A stretch of DNA of 64,000 bases from Malania oleifera (GCF_029873635.1 NC_080419.1:63523040-63587039), one strand, 5' to 3'. Positions 22,365 through 33,232 are shown, counted from the first letter of the stretch. Numbers and translations are program-made. Notes: a model not told the origin generated them from the sequence alone.

Positions 22365-23830
22365 CCCCCACGTCTATTCTTATACTGTACCTCCATCTCC
22401 TCTACCATGGCACTTGTCCATCTACCCTTCTCCTGACCATGCACTGCCTCCTGAAAGGTAGTAGGATCATTCCTGGTAGTAATGGTTGCATAAGACATCA
22501 TATTACACCTGGGTGGTGGCCTGATAGCGCCTTTGAGCCCTTTGTGATCCTGCTGGTCTCCCGAGTGCGAACTCCCTACATCATGACCAACATCATCTCT
22601 GTCGTGAGTCTAAAACTCCACTTGCATCACAATCTCCATTCTGCTCTAGTTTATTCTATGATATTGCAAGTCTTCTGAGTTAAAACTCCTTACATTCCTG
22701 CCTTGAGTCTCCCACTCCACCTGTATAACATGCTCATTGCTGCTATTGTAGCTTTCTGGCACCCGTTTCTCTTCATATACCTGAGTACGTTGTCTTATGT
22801 TTTCAACACCTAAAGTCATGTCTCCATCAATTGCCACCCTATTTGCCATTGGATCACTCAACTTGAACTCATCTTTCTTATATACTAGAAGGATGCACTG
22901 TTCGGACATAACACCAAGCCTAGATCCCATCTCACTAGAAACGTGCATATATGGACCTCCAAAGTCTACCACATAACCAGTCCAAGCCTCTCCTGCAACT
23001 CTCCCATCTAGTGATACCTTTGACAATCGATTAACCAAGAAACATGTCATACTCGCTGACTTCACCAAAAAGTCCCTTGCAAACCCTACAAACACCATGC
23101 CCTACTCACAAAATTCTTGAAAACCAGCATACTCAACAACAATATTTGACCTAAAAAACTCTCTCTCGGTCTGGTACTCCACCTCAGCCACAAATTGCAT
23201 GTGGCAAATATCTCCAACTCGTGTCACATGAGATACCCCTATACCTTTCGTGATAACCTCATGAAATACCCATGTCCAACCTATGATGCTGCCCTCACCA
23301 GTCCCTAAACATCCATAACCATGTAGTTAAGAATACCCACCATTTTATATGTAGTTACGTTACACAAAATGGTATTACGTGACGCAGAACTCTCAGTTGT
23401 AGCTCCACCTACAACTGTGTTACCCTGCAGTGCATAGAGATTCCCTACTATCTTCTGTCCCTTCATCATCATCATCAATATACCATCACACACCATCATC
23501 GTTTCACCTTTGGGCTTGTAACTATATCCATCACAATCCAAAGCATCCAATGATATCACGTTCTTCCGTAGATCAGGTACATGCCTAACCCCACATAACG
23601 TCTTTACCACACCATTATACATATTGATCCTGAGATCCCCCATTCTAATAACTTGTGAACTGCACCGTTTCCCATAAGGACGGAACCAGGACTCACCAAT
23701 CTATAAGTGGTGAACCAGGCTTTGTTGGGCATCATGTGAAAAGTACATCCTGTGTCTAGGATCCAAGAACTCGTGAGGCATTTTGAACCTGATGAAATAG
23801 AAGGCACCTCATCATCACTACTCCCTGAGT
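22365..23830 (-). pseudogene. Copia-1 protease and integrase remnants
   Basis: Protease reads WILDTGCTFHMMPNKAWFTT (23604-23807; catalytic D-T-G kept), followed in another frame by VVKTLCGVRHVPDLRKN (23305-23643), the usual sequence after the protease in Tork-type elements. Integrase zinc finger and core are largely missing. 22646-23098 gives pieces of the integrase C-terminus (MTCFLVNRLSKVSLDGRVAG). The gaps show internal deletions rather than only point decay. Confidence 0.75.
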
Positions 23831-24181
23831 CCCCTTTTTAACTACATTCAAGGATTTTGGCGAACTCTCTTGAGCTTTTGCCTTTCCCTTCTCCTACTTC
23901 GGACATCCCGATTTTATGTGCTCAGGGAGCGCTTGAAACATTGAGTATCCTTCTTCCTATTGGAATGAGTTTTATTACCACTCGGTCCACTCTAGGATTT
24001 GCCTCTCCCGCAATCCTGATTACCCTTCGCCACGAGCCCTTCACCACGTGAACCCTCATCGCTGGTCTTCTTCCTTTGATGGAACTCCAAAAATACACTC
24101 GTGATTTCCTCCAACTCCAAGGTTTCTTTCCTCCTGGTCGAACTTCACATCAATTCGCCCCAAATCACTAATGATTTGATT

Positions 24182-24559
24182 AAATGTGTTGATGTGCTAA
24201 GTCAAGTCCGAACCCTCCACCATCTTAAGCCAATAAAGCTTTTGCTTAAGATACAACTTGTTCAAAATCGACTTGGACATGCATCGGCACTCCAGTTTCA
24301 GCCAAACCGCCGCTAGCGAGTCCTCATCCATAATGTGATACAACACGTCATCGGCTAGACATAACCTGATCATGGAAACCGCCTTTACTTCAAGCTCCTT
24401 CCAACTTGCGTCATTTATATTGTATGACTTCTTTCCGTATAACGCCTTCACCATCCCTTGCTACACTAGCAAGTCCTTTACCCTTCGTTGCCAAAACCCG
24501 AAATTACTAGTTCCATCGAACTTGTTCACGTCGAACTTAATCAAAAAGACACCGACCAT
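24182..24559 (-). pseudogene. Copia-1 gag N-terminal part
   Basis: On the minus strand the gag starts almost at the LTR edge: FDVNKFDGTSNFGFWQRRVK, then a stop, then MVKALYGKKSYN (24197-24454) with SILNKLYLKQKLYWLKMVEG. This is the Copia gag pattern of the Tork group. The usual leader with the primer-binding site appears to be missing, because the coding-like sequence begins immediately after the LTR. Confidence 0.75.
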
Positions 24560-25078
24560 TGTAGAATTAATCAAACACGAAACAATCAACAACCACTAAT
24601 GCAATTACTCGATGATGAAATATACTCAAAAAACAAGCAAACAATAATAAGAAAAATAAAAAACACTACTAGAACGCACAAGATGTATGTGGCTCGGCAA
24701 TAGCCTACGTCCACGGGAGCAAGAACCTCGGTTTCACTATGATTAATGTCAAAAGCTCACACTTTTGGGTTACAAATATTGTTTATATAATAATCCTATG
24801 CCTATAGAAGAGTTCTAGTAAACCTAGATTACATCTATAGTGATTCCCCAGTGGAAAATCCTCCAGATAAGCCTAATCTACAAGCCTCCAAAATCAAATT
24901 ACGTAATCTGCGCTGAAGGAAACCGTTGACGGTTTGACCAAACCATTGATGGTTTTTGTGCTGAGCAAAGGTCCTCCCACGTACGACCTAAAACCTCTTC
25001 CCATGCAATTGTCCCTTACTTCACATAACTTTCTCTGGTATATGTGATCTGCTCTGAATATGAGTCACATTCCCAACA
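24560..25078 (-). repeat. Right (5') LTR of Copia-1
   Basis: In element sense the LTR starts TGTTGGGAATGTGAC (complement of 25078 leftwards), as many Tork-type LTRs do. It has two adjacent 14-bp palindromes, AACCGTTGACGGTT (24921-24934) and AACCATTGATGGTT (24941-24954), and downstream a TATA-like element (complement of 24782-24792). Confidence 0.8.
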
Positions 25079-25170
25079 ACCATGACAGGCAGTTGGAGGA
25101 TCCAACCAATTTTATGACTATGATATGTACGTTAAAAAGTATACCACCCCTAAAACATTATAATTACTAT
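25079..25170 (-). pseudogene. Copia-0 gag, N-terminal piece
   Basis: On the minus strand this reads IKLVGSSNCLSW and then, across the duplicated ACCAT, joins FQVMCVYF at 1886. The K-L-x-G-x-N-Y-x-x-W motif is the standard start of the plant Copia gag core. The join is in frame, which confirms both the identity of Copia-0 and the insertion point of Copia-1. Upstream the similarity fades. Confidence 0.65.
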
Positions 25171-26378
25171 GGAGCAATGTCAAGAATGAATAGCACAACA
25201 ATCTAGAATGAAACAGGGCACACGAGCATAAACAACACGTCAAAACTTCAAAACCCATCTAGTATCACTGTTAAAAAGTATGGAAATGGAAAATCAAAAA
25301 TGAAAACTAAAATCTAAAAATGAAAACTAAAAATTGAAAACCGGCAACCTATATTGTTAGCATTTCAATAACTAAAACATATAAAAATTTGATTGAACAA
25401 ATGCTCATTTTTGCCCTTAATTAAAATTACAAAATATGATTAACATAATAAAAATATAAAGTAATATAAATTAAAAAAATTATAATAAAAATTATTATAA
25501 TTATTTTGCTTAATTATTATATTTCCAAATTCACTTTAAAAAAAAAAACAAGCTTATTGTATATGACAATTGAAATATAATAAAAACATTTTGTAAAATG
25601 GCTTTCATTATTTTTATTAACTTTTTTTTTTAATTTGTGGGAATTTTTTATTTTAAATTCATATGATTATTTCATTTTAATTTTAACTAAAAATTATGGA
25701 TAGAATGAATGATTTAATCCAAAAAAGTTAATTCTAGATACTATAATATTGTAGCAATATGTTGCTAAAATAATTGAAAGTTATAAAATATGGTTTCTAG
25801 TTTTTTCAGAAACATTTGAAAACCGCCAATTGAAATTGAAAATCAATCATACAAAAAGCACTTATTTTTATAATCCGTTTTTTCATTGAACAAAAATGAA
25901 AACAAAAAATAAAAAATAAAAAATAAAAAAAATACCAAATAAGTCCTAAATTGTCTAGAACTTTAATAGGCAACTATGACGATAGAATTGAAGTTAGAAT
26001 ATATTGGGAGGAATCACTTCACCATACAAAGGGGAGATCACAACAAAGCACTACATGCACTTCATATACCATGCATGCGAAGTTTAAAGGGAGGGGAGAA
26101 AAAATTGCATCTGACAGTTTCCTAGAGCCTTACAGTCAGCTTCATGTCTACCCTCTCTTATATTACTAATAAATAAAAGGCATGAAAAACACAAATGCCT
26201 TCTCTGAAACTACATAATTACTAAAACAATCTATTCTCTTCTAAAACATACTAAAAAATAGACTAGATTCCATATCCAAATTTCACAATTTATTACCTAT
26301 AAATAATTTTTCATTTCTTTCTCATTCTATTCCACCTTCTTAGGAATAGAAATATTTCATGTATCAAATGTAACATTA
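25171..26378. other. AT-rich intergenic spacer
   Basis: No gene is seen. 25270-25345 repeats a GAAAATGAAAACTAAAA-like unit, and 25860-25930 has a similar purine-rich stretch, so the segment between may be an unrecognised non-autonomous element. The 72-residue ORF at 25951-26169 has no recognisable motif. Confidence 0.5.
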
Positions 26379-26775
26379 TTGCTTGTTTGGTTCGACAAAA
26401 TAGCTGATCGTTGGAATTAGACGAAATATAGTTTAAATTTTAGAAATAAGGAAAATAATTATTTCTTCTATATCCCTAATTATTTCATTCAGTATGTAAT
26501 AAAAAAGAAATAGACATCACATGACGAAATTTGAAAATAGTTATTCCTTATCTATTCCTTATTATGGACTGATAAATCATTCAGTATGTAATAAAAAAGA
26601 AATAGACATCACATGATGAAATTTGAAAATAGTTATTCCTTATCTATTCTTTATTATGGACTGATAAAATATTTCACGTTGTAATAACAACATAATTTCT
26701 TGTATAATCAATTTAACTAATGTACTAAAATTAATTTATTCATAGGGATAGAGATTTTGCAAACCAAACATAACC
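26379..26775. mobile_element. Tourist-like MITE (PIF/Harbinger type, 397 bp)
   Basis: The ends TTGCTTGTTTGGTT and (complement of the right end) GGTTATGTTTGGTT form imperfect terminal inverted repeats. Direct TTA copies at 26376-26378 and 26776-26778 flank them. A TTA duplication with a GTTTGG-type terminus is typical of plant Tourist elements. There is no coding potential. Inside it a 92-bp segment is repeated in tandem (26486-26577 and 26578-26669). Confidence 0.65.
26486..26669. repeat. 92-bp tandem duplication inside the Tourist-like MITE
   Basis: Two adjacent copies begin CATTCAGTATGTAATAAAAA and differ at only a few bases (for example ATGACGAAA versus ATGATGAAA). Confidence 0.9.
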
Positions 26776-26778
26776 TTA

Positions 26779-26999
26779 ATTTGGAGATGACCGGAAACCT
26801 ATTAAAAAAAATCATGTCAATGAATGTGCTTCATTCCTTTAGTTTGAAGCAGAAATGGCCGATCAAGAAACATGAGTTCCCCAAATTATTGGGAGATATT
26901 ACCCATTATTTATAAAAATGATACTGTGCTTGAGTGGGGTTCCCAATTACTGTAGGCCAGTCTTGTAACAAAGAGGAGAGGAGAGGAGAAAAGGCAAAG
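26779..26999. other. Spacer before Gypsy-2
   Basis: No gene is recognised here. A purine run GAGGAGAGGAGAGGAG lies at about 26971-26988, just before the Gypsy-2 LTR. Confidence 0.5.
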
Positions 27000-27388
27000 T
27001 GTTAGGGAGTGACAATATAATGGGGTAAATCGGGGGTGGGGGGACTGCTCTAATTGTATTTTCCAGGGATTTATAATGAATCTTTGATTGCTTGTGTTAA
27101 CGTTTGTATGTTTACCCTCTTGGATATAAATAATATAAGTAGTCATTTACATTATGGTGTTTTGTTACCTTGAATTGTGATATATCTTGTTGCTTTAGTA
27201 TTATTCCGTGTATATGAATGTCTTTGTTCTTGTGATGTTCTATCGTTCTAGTTTCTTATGGATAGTGAGACTTATCTCGTGCTCATGCTTGTAGGCTTGA
27301 ACGTGTGACTTGGCTGACTCGTTGGGGGAGAGTTCTCAACGAGTGTCGCACGACCCTTACTTGAGTCCTATTTTGGGGGTCCATGACA
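27000..27388 (+). repeat. 5' LTR of Gypsy-2
   Basis: The LTR is bounded TG...CA. It has an inverted repeat ACTCGTTG/CAACGAGT (27317-27324 and 27337-27344) near its end. It contains no GTCGAC array, unlike the other LTRs in the window. Confidence 0.85.
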
Positions 27389-27392
27389 GTCA

Positions 27393-28770
27393 ATGTGTGC
27401 GAGTTCCATGAGTGGTAACATGAGAAACAAGTCTGGAAATATAGAAGGCCTTGAGACGTTTAAGACAAAGGTGGCAAATCTTGAAACCTTGAAAACAACG
27501 TGCTTTGAACTCCAAGGGTTGGTAGCAAAACTGTTAAAAGAGAAAGGTGTGCCAACAGAGCTTGAGGCCGCCGAAGAAATCCCTAGAGGAAACCTCTATG
27601 ATGCCTCAAAACTTGAGGAAAGAATTGTGGAACTTGAGAAATTCATTCCACGTGTAAAATCACTGGAAAAAAGGCCAATAAAGCTTGAGGTTTTTCAAAG
27701 GAACATTGAATAGTTGGAAGCCTTTAAGAGTAGGTTGGAACATATTGAGGGCATATTGTTATCTCTAACATCCCAAGGGGGAGAGCTAATAGAGTTTGAG
27801 GCCTCCCTACGGGAGTTGACTGACAATTTCTATTTGCTTGCAAAGAACGTCAAAGAGTCCATTATTGCTTTAAAGGAAGATCTGAAAGAAATAGGCAATT
27901 TCCAGAATGCTATGAACCAGGTTCAAAGTGACTACAAGAGATGACTGTGAAACTGAATGCAGTAGCGCAGATGGCCTGAAGGCCGATGACTAAGTCTAGT
28001 GAGGGAATTTGAATAAAGTTACCAAAATCTAAAAGTTTTGGGGGTACCCAAGATGCAAAGGAATTAGACAATTTCATCTTCGATCTGGAGCACTACTTTA
28101 AGTGTTCACGAATTGATCTAGAGGAGGACCGAGTGAATATTGCAATAGTATACCTTGTTGAGGATGCTAAATTGTGCTGGAGAACTAAATGGGAAGATAT
28201 TCAAAACAATAGGTGTATCATTAATACGTGGGAGGGATTGAAACATGCTTTAAAGACACAATTTTACCCAAAAAATGTAGAGTACATGGCATGGTACAAG
28301 GTATATTATTTACAGCAGACAGATTCAATAAGGAGTTACGTACGGGAACTTCAGGCCCTGATGTTGGACATAAAAGACATGACTGAATCATATATGCTAT
28401 TATAGTTCCTTCAGGGATTGAAGACATGGCCGAAGAATGAATTGCGAAGACAAGGGGTTAGTGACCTCTCCTCCACCCTTGCAGCTGCTGAACGGTTGGA
28501 TGATTTTTCAAACAGTTCTGGAAAGAGAAATTACCCAATGTCCGCCAACAATGAATCTAGGCCTAATAAAGTGTACAAACCTACAAACGGGGGAAGGGAC
28601 ATGAAAACGAATAGTTCCTGGAAAGATAAAAGCGCTCCTATGACTAGGGAGTGGATGGGCGGACGTATAGGGAGTGGGGAGCGTTGACTGCCAATCTTGT
28701 GTTTCCTTTACATAGGATCGCATTGAGTAGCCGAGTGCCCCGAACAAAAGGCTTTGAATGCTCTAAAAGC
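27393..28770 (+). pseudogene. Gypsy-2 gag with coiled-coil N-terminus
   Basis: The first ATG lies only five bases after the LTR, so the real start may be this or the ATG at 27410. The N-terminal 180 residues are rich in Leu/Glu/Lys with heptad spacing (LEERIVELEKFIPRVKSLEK), broken by a stop at 27711-27713. The Retrotran_gag core follows in pieces: SFGGTQDAKELDNFIFDLEH near 28040, CWRTKWEDIQNNRC and TQFYPKNVEYMAW (28133-28405), then LAAAERLDDF (28418-28687). A Cys knuckle is only vaguely visible near 28710-28745 (VAECPEQKAL). Gag would form the particle. Confidence 0.75.
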
Positions 28771-30180
28771 CCTTCAAAGGGAAATAGAAACCCCAACAGT
28801 AACTAGGAGAGAAACAAGATATGGTGGGAGTGTTAAGGTTTTTAGGGGCATTAGAGCGCCAAGTAGTTACCAGCAAGTCTTGAGACAAGGGCTTAATGTA
28901 TATAAACCTACTTTTGAATGGAAAAAAGATCAAGGTTATGATTGATACAGGGGCCACTCATAATTTTATTGCTAATACAGAAGCCTAGCAATTAGAACTA
29001 CAAGTAGACAAGATGTGGGAAAATTGAAAGCAGTAAATTCAGAAGCCTTAACCATTGTGAAAATGACGCCTAAAGTAACCTGCCAAATGGAGTCATGGTC
29101 CGGAATAGACGACTTCACAGTGGCACCCTTCGACGATTTTGATGTGATATTGGGGATGGATTTCCTTTAGGTTACGCACTCAATGTCGATTCCAATTGCG
29201 GACTGTTTAGTGATAATGAGAGATACCCCTTGTGCAGTTCTCGCTGCCTACAACACTTTCGATGAAAAGAAGTTGTTTTCAGACCTCCAATTCAAAAAAG
29301 GAGTGAAGAGGGGAGAACCTTCTTTCGTGGTACTACCGATGGTTTTAGAAAATGAAGAAATAGGCATATTGATTGAAATTAAGGAAGTGTTAGATGAATT
29401 CAAGGAGGTGATCCTAGAATAGCTCTCTAGGGTTTTACCACCTCGATGACAGATAGACCACTAAATTAAGCTTTTTTTTTCTGGGATAAAATTGCCAACT
29501 CCTGGACCTTACCAAATGGTGTCTCCTGAATTAGCTAAACTTAGAAGGAAATTAAATAATCTATTAGCAACAGGATTCATTCGGCCATGAGAAGCACCTT
29601 TTGGGGCCCTAGTTTTATTTCAAAAGAAACAAGATGGGAGTCTGCGATTGTGCGTAGACTATTGGGCTCTCAATAAGGTCACTGTTTGAAACAAGTACCC
29701 CATTCCATTGATTGCTGATCTTTTTGACCAATTAAGTACAGTCAAATATTTTACTAAACTAGACTTGAGATCGAGATACCGCCAAGTGCGCATTGCAGAG
29801 GGAGATTTCGAATTCCTTTTCATGCCTTTTGAACTAATAAATGCACCTGCTACCTTTTGTACTCTAATGAATCAGGTTTTTCAAGACTACCTTGATCGAT
29901 TTGTGGTTGTCTACCTTGATAAAGAACACCTTCGATAGGTCTTTCAAAAGCTCCAAAAAAATCAGTTATACGTGAAGGGGGAGAAATGTGCTTTCGCTCA
30001 AAAGCATATCAACTTCTTAGGGCATATCATTGAAAAGGACCAAATATGAATGGATTCGGAAAAGGTACAAACCATCCATGAATGAAGAGCACCAGCATCC
30101 ATTAGAGAATTGTGATCCTTCTTGAGGCTTGTTAACTACTATAGGAAGTTCATAGACGAGTACTCTAGAAGAATTGTGTT
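28771..30180 (+). pseudogene. Gypsy-2 protease and reverse transcriptase
   Basis: The protease motif MIDTGATHNFI is near 28937, with D-T-G intact, and FDVILGMDFL closes the domain near 29150. RT motifs follow: [54 protein letters not shown] and [19 protein letters not shown]. At about 29911 the catalytic box reads [11 protein letters not shown]: the family sequence would have a second Asp and ten or so more residues before HLR, so a short deletion has removed half of the active site. HINFLGHIIEKDQ and NYYRKFIDEYS follow in other frames. Confidence 0.8.
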
Positions 30181-31400
30181 ATTAACAGGTTTATTGAGAA
30201 AAGGGGTACCATAGGGTGGTCAGAGGATTGCCAATCAACATTTGTCGAGCTAAAGAAGAAGATTGCAGGAAATCATGTGCTAACCCTTCCTGATAAGACA
30301 AAGCCATTCAAAGTGCAAGCAGACGTATCAGACTTTGCGTTAGTGGGAGTTCTCTTACAAGAAGGGCATTTAGTTGCTTTTGAAAGCCAAAAATTAACGG
30401 GTGCTGAATGAAACTATATTGCCCAAGAGAAGGAACTTCTAGTTATGGTACACTATCTTGGGGTGTGGAGGCACTACCTCTTGAGGTCCAAATTCGATGT
30501 AAATACAGATAATGTGGCAATTACTCACTTCTTGTCACAACTAGGACTAACTTCAAAACACACCTGACTGGCAGGAGAAGCTAGCTGAATTCAAATTTGA
30601 TTTTGAATACAAGGCAAGGCAAACGAATCAAGTGGTTGATGCTTTATGCAGGAAAATTGAATTGGCAGCATTAAAATTCATAAGTCATTTATCAAATAGT
30701 AGGGTGGCTTTATCTCTTAAAGAACTTATTAGGGAACACTTAAGAACATATCAGCAGGCACAGACATTAAGGAAAATGATAGAATAAGGGAAGATACGAC
30801 AATTCTGGGTAGAAGATGCGCTAATAATGACCAAAGGTAGGCAACTTTATGTGCCCAAAATTGGGAACTTTAGGAAAACATTACTAAAAGAGTGTCACGA
30901 CACGTTGTGGGCTAGACATCCCGAATGGCGTATAACTTATGCTCTAATTACACATGAGCACTATTGGCCAAATATGCAAGATGATGTAATGAGTTATACA
31001 AAAACATGCTTGATCTATCAACAAGACAAGGTAGAAATAAAGAAGATCTTAGGATTGTTGGAGCCATTGCTAGTACCTGCAAGGCCATGGGAGAGTGTCT
31101 TTTGGGACTTCATTTCCTCATTGCCAAAAGTGGAGGATTATGACACGATTTTGGCGGTAATTGATCGATTTTCAAAATATGCAACTTTTGTACCAATTTC
31201 AAAGTCATGCTCAGTAGAGAAGACTGCTCAGCTATTCTTCAAGCATGTAGTGAAATATTAGGGTGTTTTAGAGAGCTTAATCAATGATAAAGATGTTAGA
31301 TTCAGTAGTGGATTTTGGGACAAGCTCTTTCGCTTGATGGGTCAAACAAAATGTTTTAACGGAATGCTGGAAGAATATTTATGACAATTGGTAAACTCCA
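30181..31400 (+). pseudogene. Gypsy-2 RNase H and integrase core
   Basis: RNase H pieces include QADVSDFALVGVLLQEG (about 30318-30370), HYLGVWRHYLL and NQVVDALCRKIEL. Integrase starts in 30827-31261 with ECHDTLWARHPEWR and CLIYQQDKVE; the second Cys of the zinc finger C-x-x-C is Tyr here. Core motifs VFWDFISSLPKVEDYDTILA and VIDRFSKYATF follow, but after the motif INDKDVRFSSGFWDKL the sequence jumps to MLEEYL, so the segment that normally carries the third catalytic acid is deleted. Confidence 0.8.
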
Positions 31401-32155
31401 ATAAGAAAAACTAGGTTTCTTTATTGGATACAACACAATTTTGTTTTAATTCTATAAAATCTTTTACAACTAACAAAAGCCCTTTTGAGATTGTAATAGG
31501 TCAACAACTGACTCTCCCACAAACTCTTGATGGTTCATACAAGGAAAACTGCCTAAAAGCATACTAATTCACAAAGAACCAGTTGCAAAATATAGAAGTC
31601 ACTCAAGCTCAGTTAAAAAAAAGCATCAAAGCGCATGAAAAAATGGACAGACAAAGGGCGATGACCACAACAATTTGAAGTTGAAGATTTGGTTCTTGTA
31701 AAAATGTCACCAAAGACATTTTGATTTCTTCACGGCAAAGATAAAAGGCTTTTCGTTGCTATGAAGGTCCAATCAAGGTGATCGAGAAGGTGGGACATGC
31801 ATCTTATCGACTTAAACAACCAAAGTCAATGAAGAGCCATAGAAGACCAATCCATCCGGTGTTTCATGTTAGCAACCTAAAGTCATTCCACGTTGATGAA
31901 GTAGAGCCACACTGACCGAAGTTAAAGAAATCAACAATTTCCAGAAGACAGACTGTAAACAGCGATATCCACGAGATCCTTGCAAACAGAATCGTCAACG
32001 AAGAAGGTCGTCAACAACAACAATATTTGGTTCAATGGATGGAGTTGGGAGAACAAGAGAACAGTTGGAAAAAGGCCAGAAACCTTCAACATGTCATGCA
32101 AAAGATTCAAGATTTCAAAAACTTGAAGACAACAACACCAACATTAGAAGATTGA
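31400..32155 (+). pseudogene. Gypsy-2 integrase C-terminus and chromodomain
   Basis: After a broken stretch, the integrase tail gives GHASYRLKQP and IHPVFHVSNLKSFH (about 31796-31900). A chromodomain follows at about 31960-32110: IHEILANRIVNEEGRQQQQY, LVQWMELGEQENSW, NLQHVMQKIQDF. Apart from one stop before it (31912) this domain is open to its natural stop near 32155. Chromodomains of chromoviruses are thought to guide integration towards particular chromatin. Confidence 0.75.
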
Positions 32156-32206
32156 AGAGTCCTACAACAAATCGATGAGGACGTCAATAAGATGAGTGAG
32201 AAAAAA

Positions 32207-32579
32207 TGTTAGGGAGTGACAATGTAATGGGATAGACAAGTGAGAGTATTCTCCAAGGATTTATAATAAATCTTTGATTGCTTGTGTTAACGTTTGTATG
32301 GTTATCCTTATGAATTTGAATAATATAAGTAGTCCTTTTTATTATGATATTTTGTTGTCTTGAATTGTGATATATCTTATTACTTTAGTATTATTCCGTA
32401 TATATGAATGTCTTTTCTCGTGTGACGTTCCATCAGTTCCTAGTTTCTCATGAATAATGACTTATCAGGTGCTCGTGCTTACAGGCTTGAACATGTGACT
32501 ATTGGCTAACTCATCGAAAAGAGCTCTCAACGAGTGCCGCACAACCCTTACTTCAATCCTATTTTGAGGGTCTGTGACA
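32207..32579 (+). repeat. 3' LTR of Gypsy-2
   Basis: Counterpart of 27000-27388, preceded by the purine tract GTGAGAAAAAA. The inverted repeat of the 5' LTR is degraded here on its left arm. Confidence 0.85.
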
Positions 32580-33232
32580 CAGCCTATTGATAACCACGGT
32601 TCCACACGTTTGGTTATTCACGAGTATTTACACATGTACCCAACCTGAATCAAAACAATGATTTTCAAACAGCTATATAGAACACAGATTCTAGAAGGTT
32701 GTTCACCAAGTCTTGTATCACTAAGTGCGCTAAGCATTTCCTGGGGCTCAAATTGACCCAGAAGACGTGCATGGTTTTCCCAGCAGGATTGTCTTTCCTG
32801 CAACGAAGCCAAGTGCTGATTATTTTCCCCTACTCTGATACTGTTTAAAAGCATAAACAGTATGGGGAAGTTCCACGAGTCGAAAAAAAACTCATCACAA
32901 GCAACAGGATCCCTCCAGTCTCGTTAGGGACAAGAACCAACCCTTATCCCAAGGCTTAAAAATACAAACAAACACAACGAGATTATTTTACAAAAAAAAA
33001 AAAAAAAAAAAACTGGAATTCTCGCACAGTAAACCTATTTGGAACAATAATACCATCAATTGACATTGAATTTCTCTGATGCATAAATATTTTTGGAATG
33101 GAAGTAATTTGTACAAGAAACAACGTCAACAATCTGAGATCTTTCACAACTTTTCTTTGGACTCATAAAAATTATTCTCATACAAGCAAAAATTTAGAAT
33201 AAAACATAAAATAAATCAGTTTGGACTAAATA
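32580..33232 (-). other. 3' flank of the isoleucyl-tRNA synthetase gene
   Basis: This segment lies downstream of the synthetase stop and probably includes its 3' untranslated region. A minus-strand ORF at 32618-32854 (78 residues, with NNQHLASLQERQ) has protein-like composition but no family I recognise. An A run of about 20 lies at 32992-33012. I saw no clear polyadenylation signal. Confidence 0.45.

Larger units (their letters stand above)
1887..25078 (-). mobile_element. Copia-1, Tork-like LTR retrotransposon carrying a nested element
   Basis: This minus-strand Ty1/Copia element spans 23 kb only because Copia-2 (with Gypsy-1 inside it) inserted into its left LTR. Without the insert it is about 4.1 kb. 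Its LTRs are 1887-2407 plus 21469-21475 (left, 3' in element sense) and 24560-25078 (right, 5'). Internal sequence 21476-24559 reads gag, protease, part of integrase, a remnant of reverse transcriptase and the end of RNase H, all on the minus strand. The purine tract next to the left LTR (complement of 21476-21490) has the sequence usual for this group. Most of the reverse transcriptase is deleted, so the element is dead. Confidence 0.85.
27000..32579 (+). mobile_element. Gypsy-2, short-LTR chromovirus
   Basis: This plus-strand Gypsy element of 5.6 kb has 389- and 373-bp LTRs (TGTTAGGGAGTGACA...TGACA). Internal order is gag, protease, RT, RNase H, integrase and a full-length C-terminal chromodomain. 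Short LTRs and this gag type suggest the Galadriel/Reina side of the chromoviruses. No clear target duplication is seen (CAAAG left, CAGCC right), so an end may have decayed or recombined. Multiple frameshifts and stops; small deletions remove catalytic residues in RT and integrase. Confidence 0.85.

Noticed and set aside
22316..22678. Plus-strand ORFs of 60-120 residues within Copia-1
   Set aside because: They are antisense shadows of degraded integrase and RT sequence.
25951..26169. 72-residue ORF in the spacer
   Set aside because: No motif and no flanking gene structure; it is consistent with chance.
26995..32584. Target site duplication for Gypsy-2
   Set aside because: CAAAG and CAGCC outside the LTRs do not match well enough; no shifted boundary gives a convincing pair.
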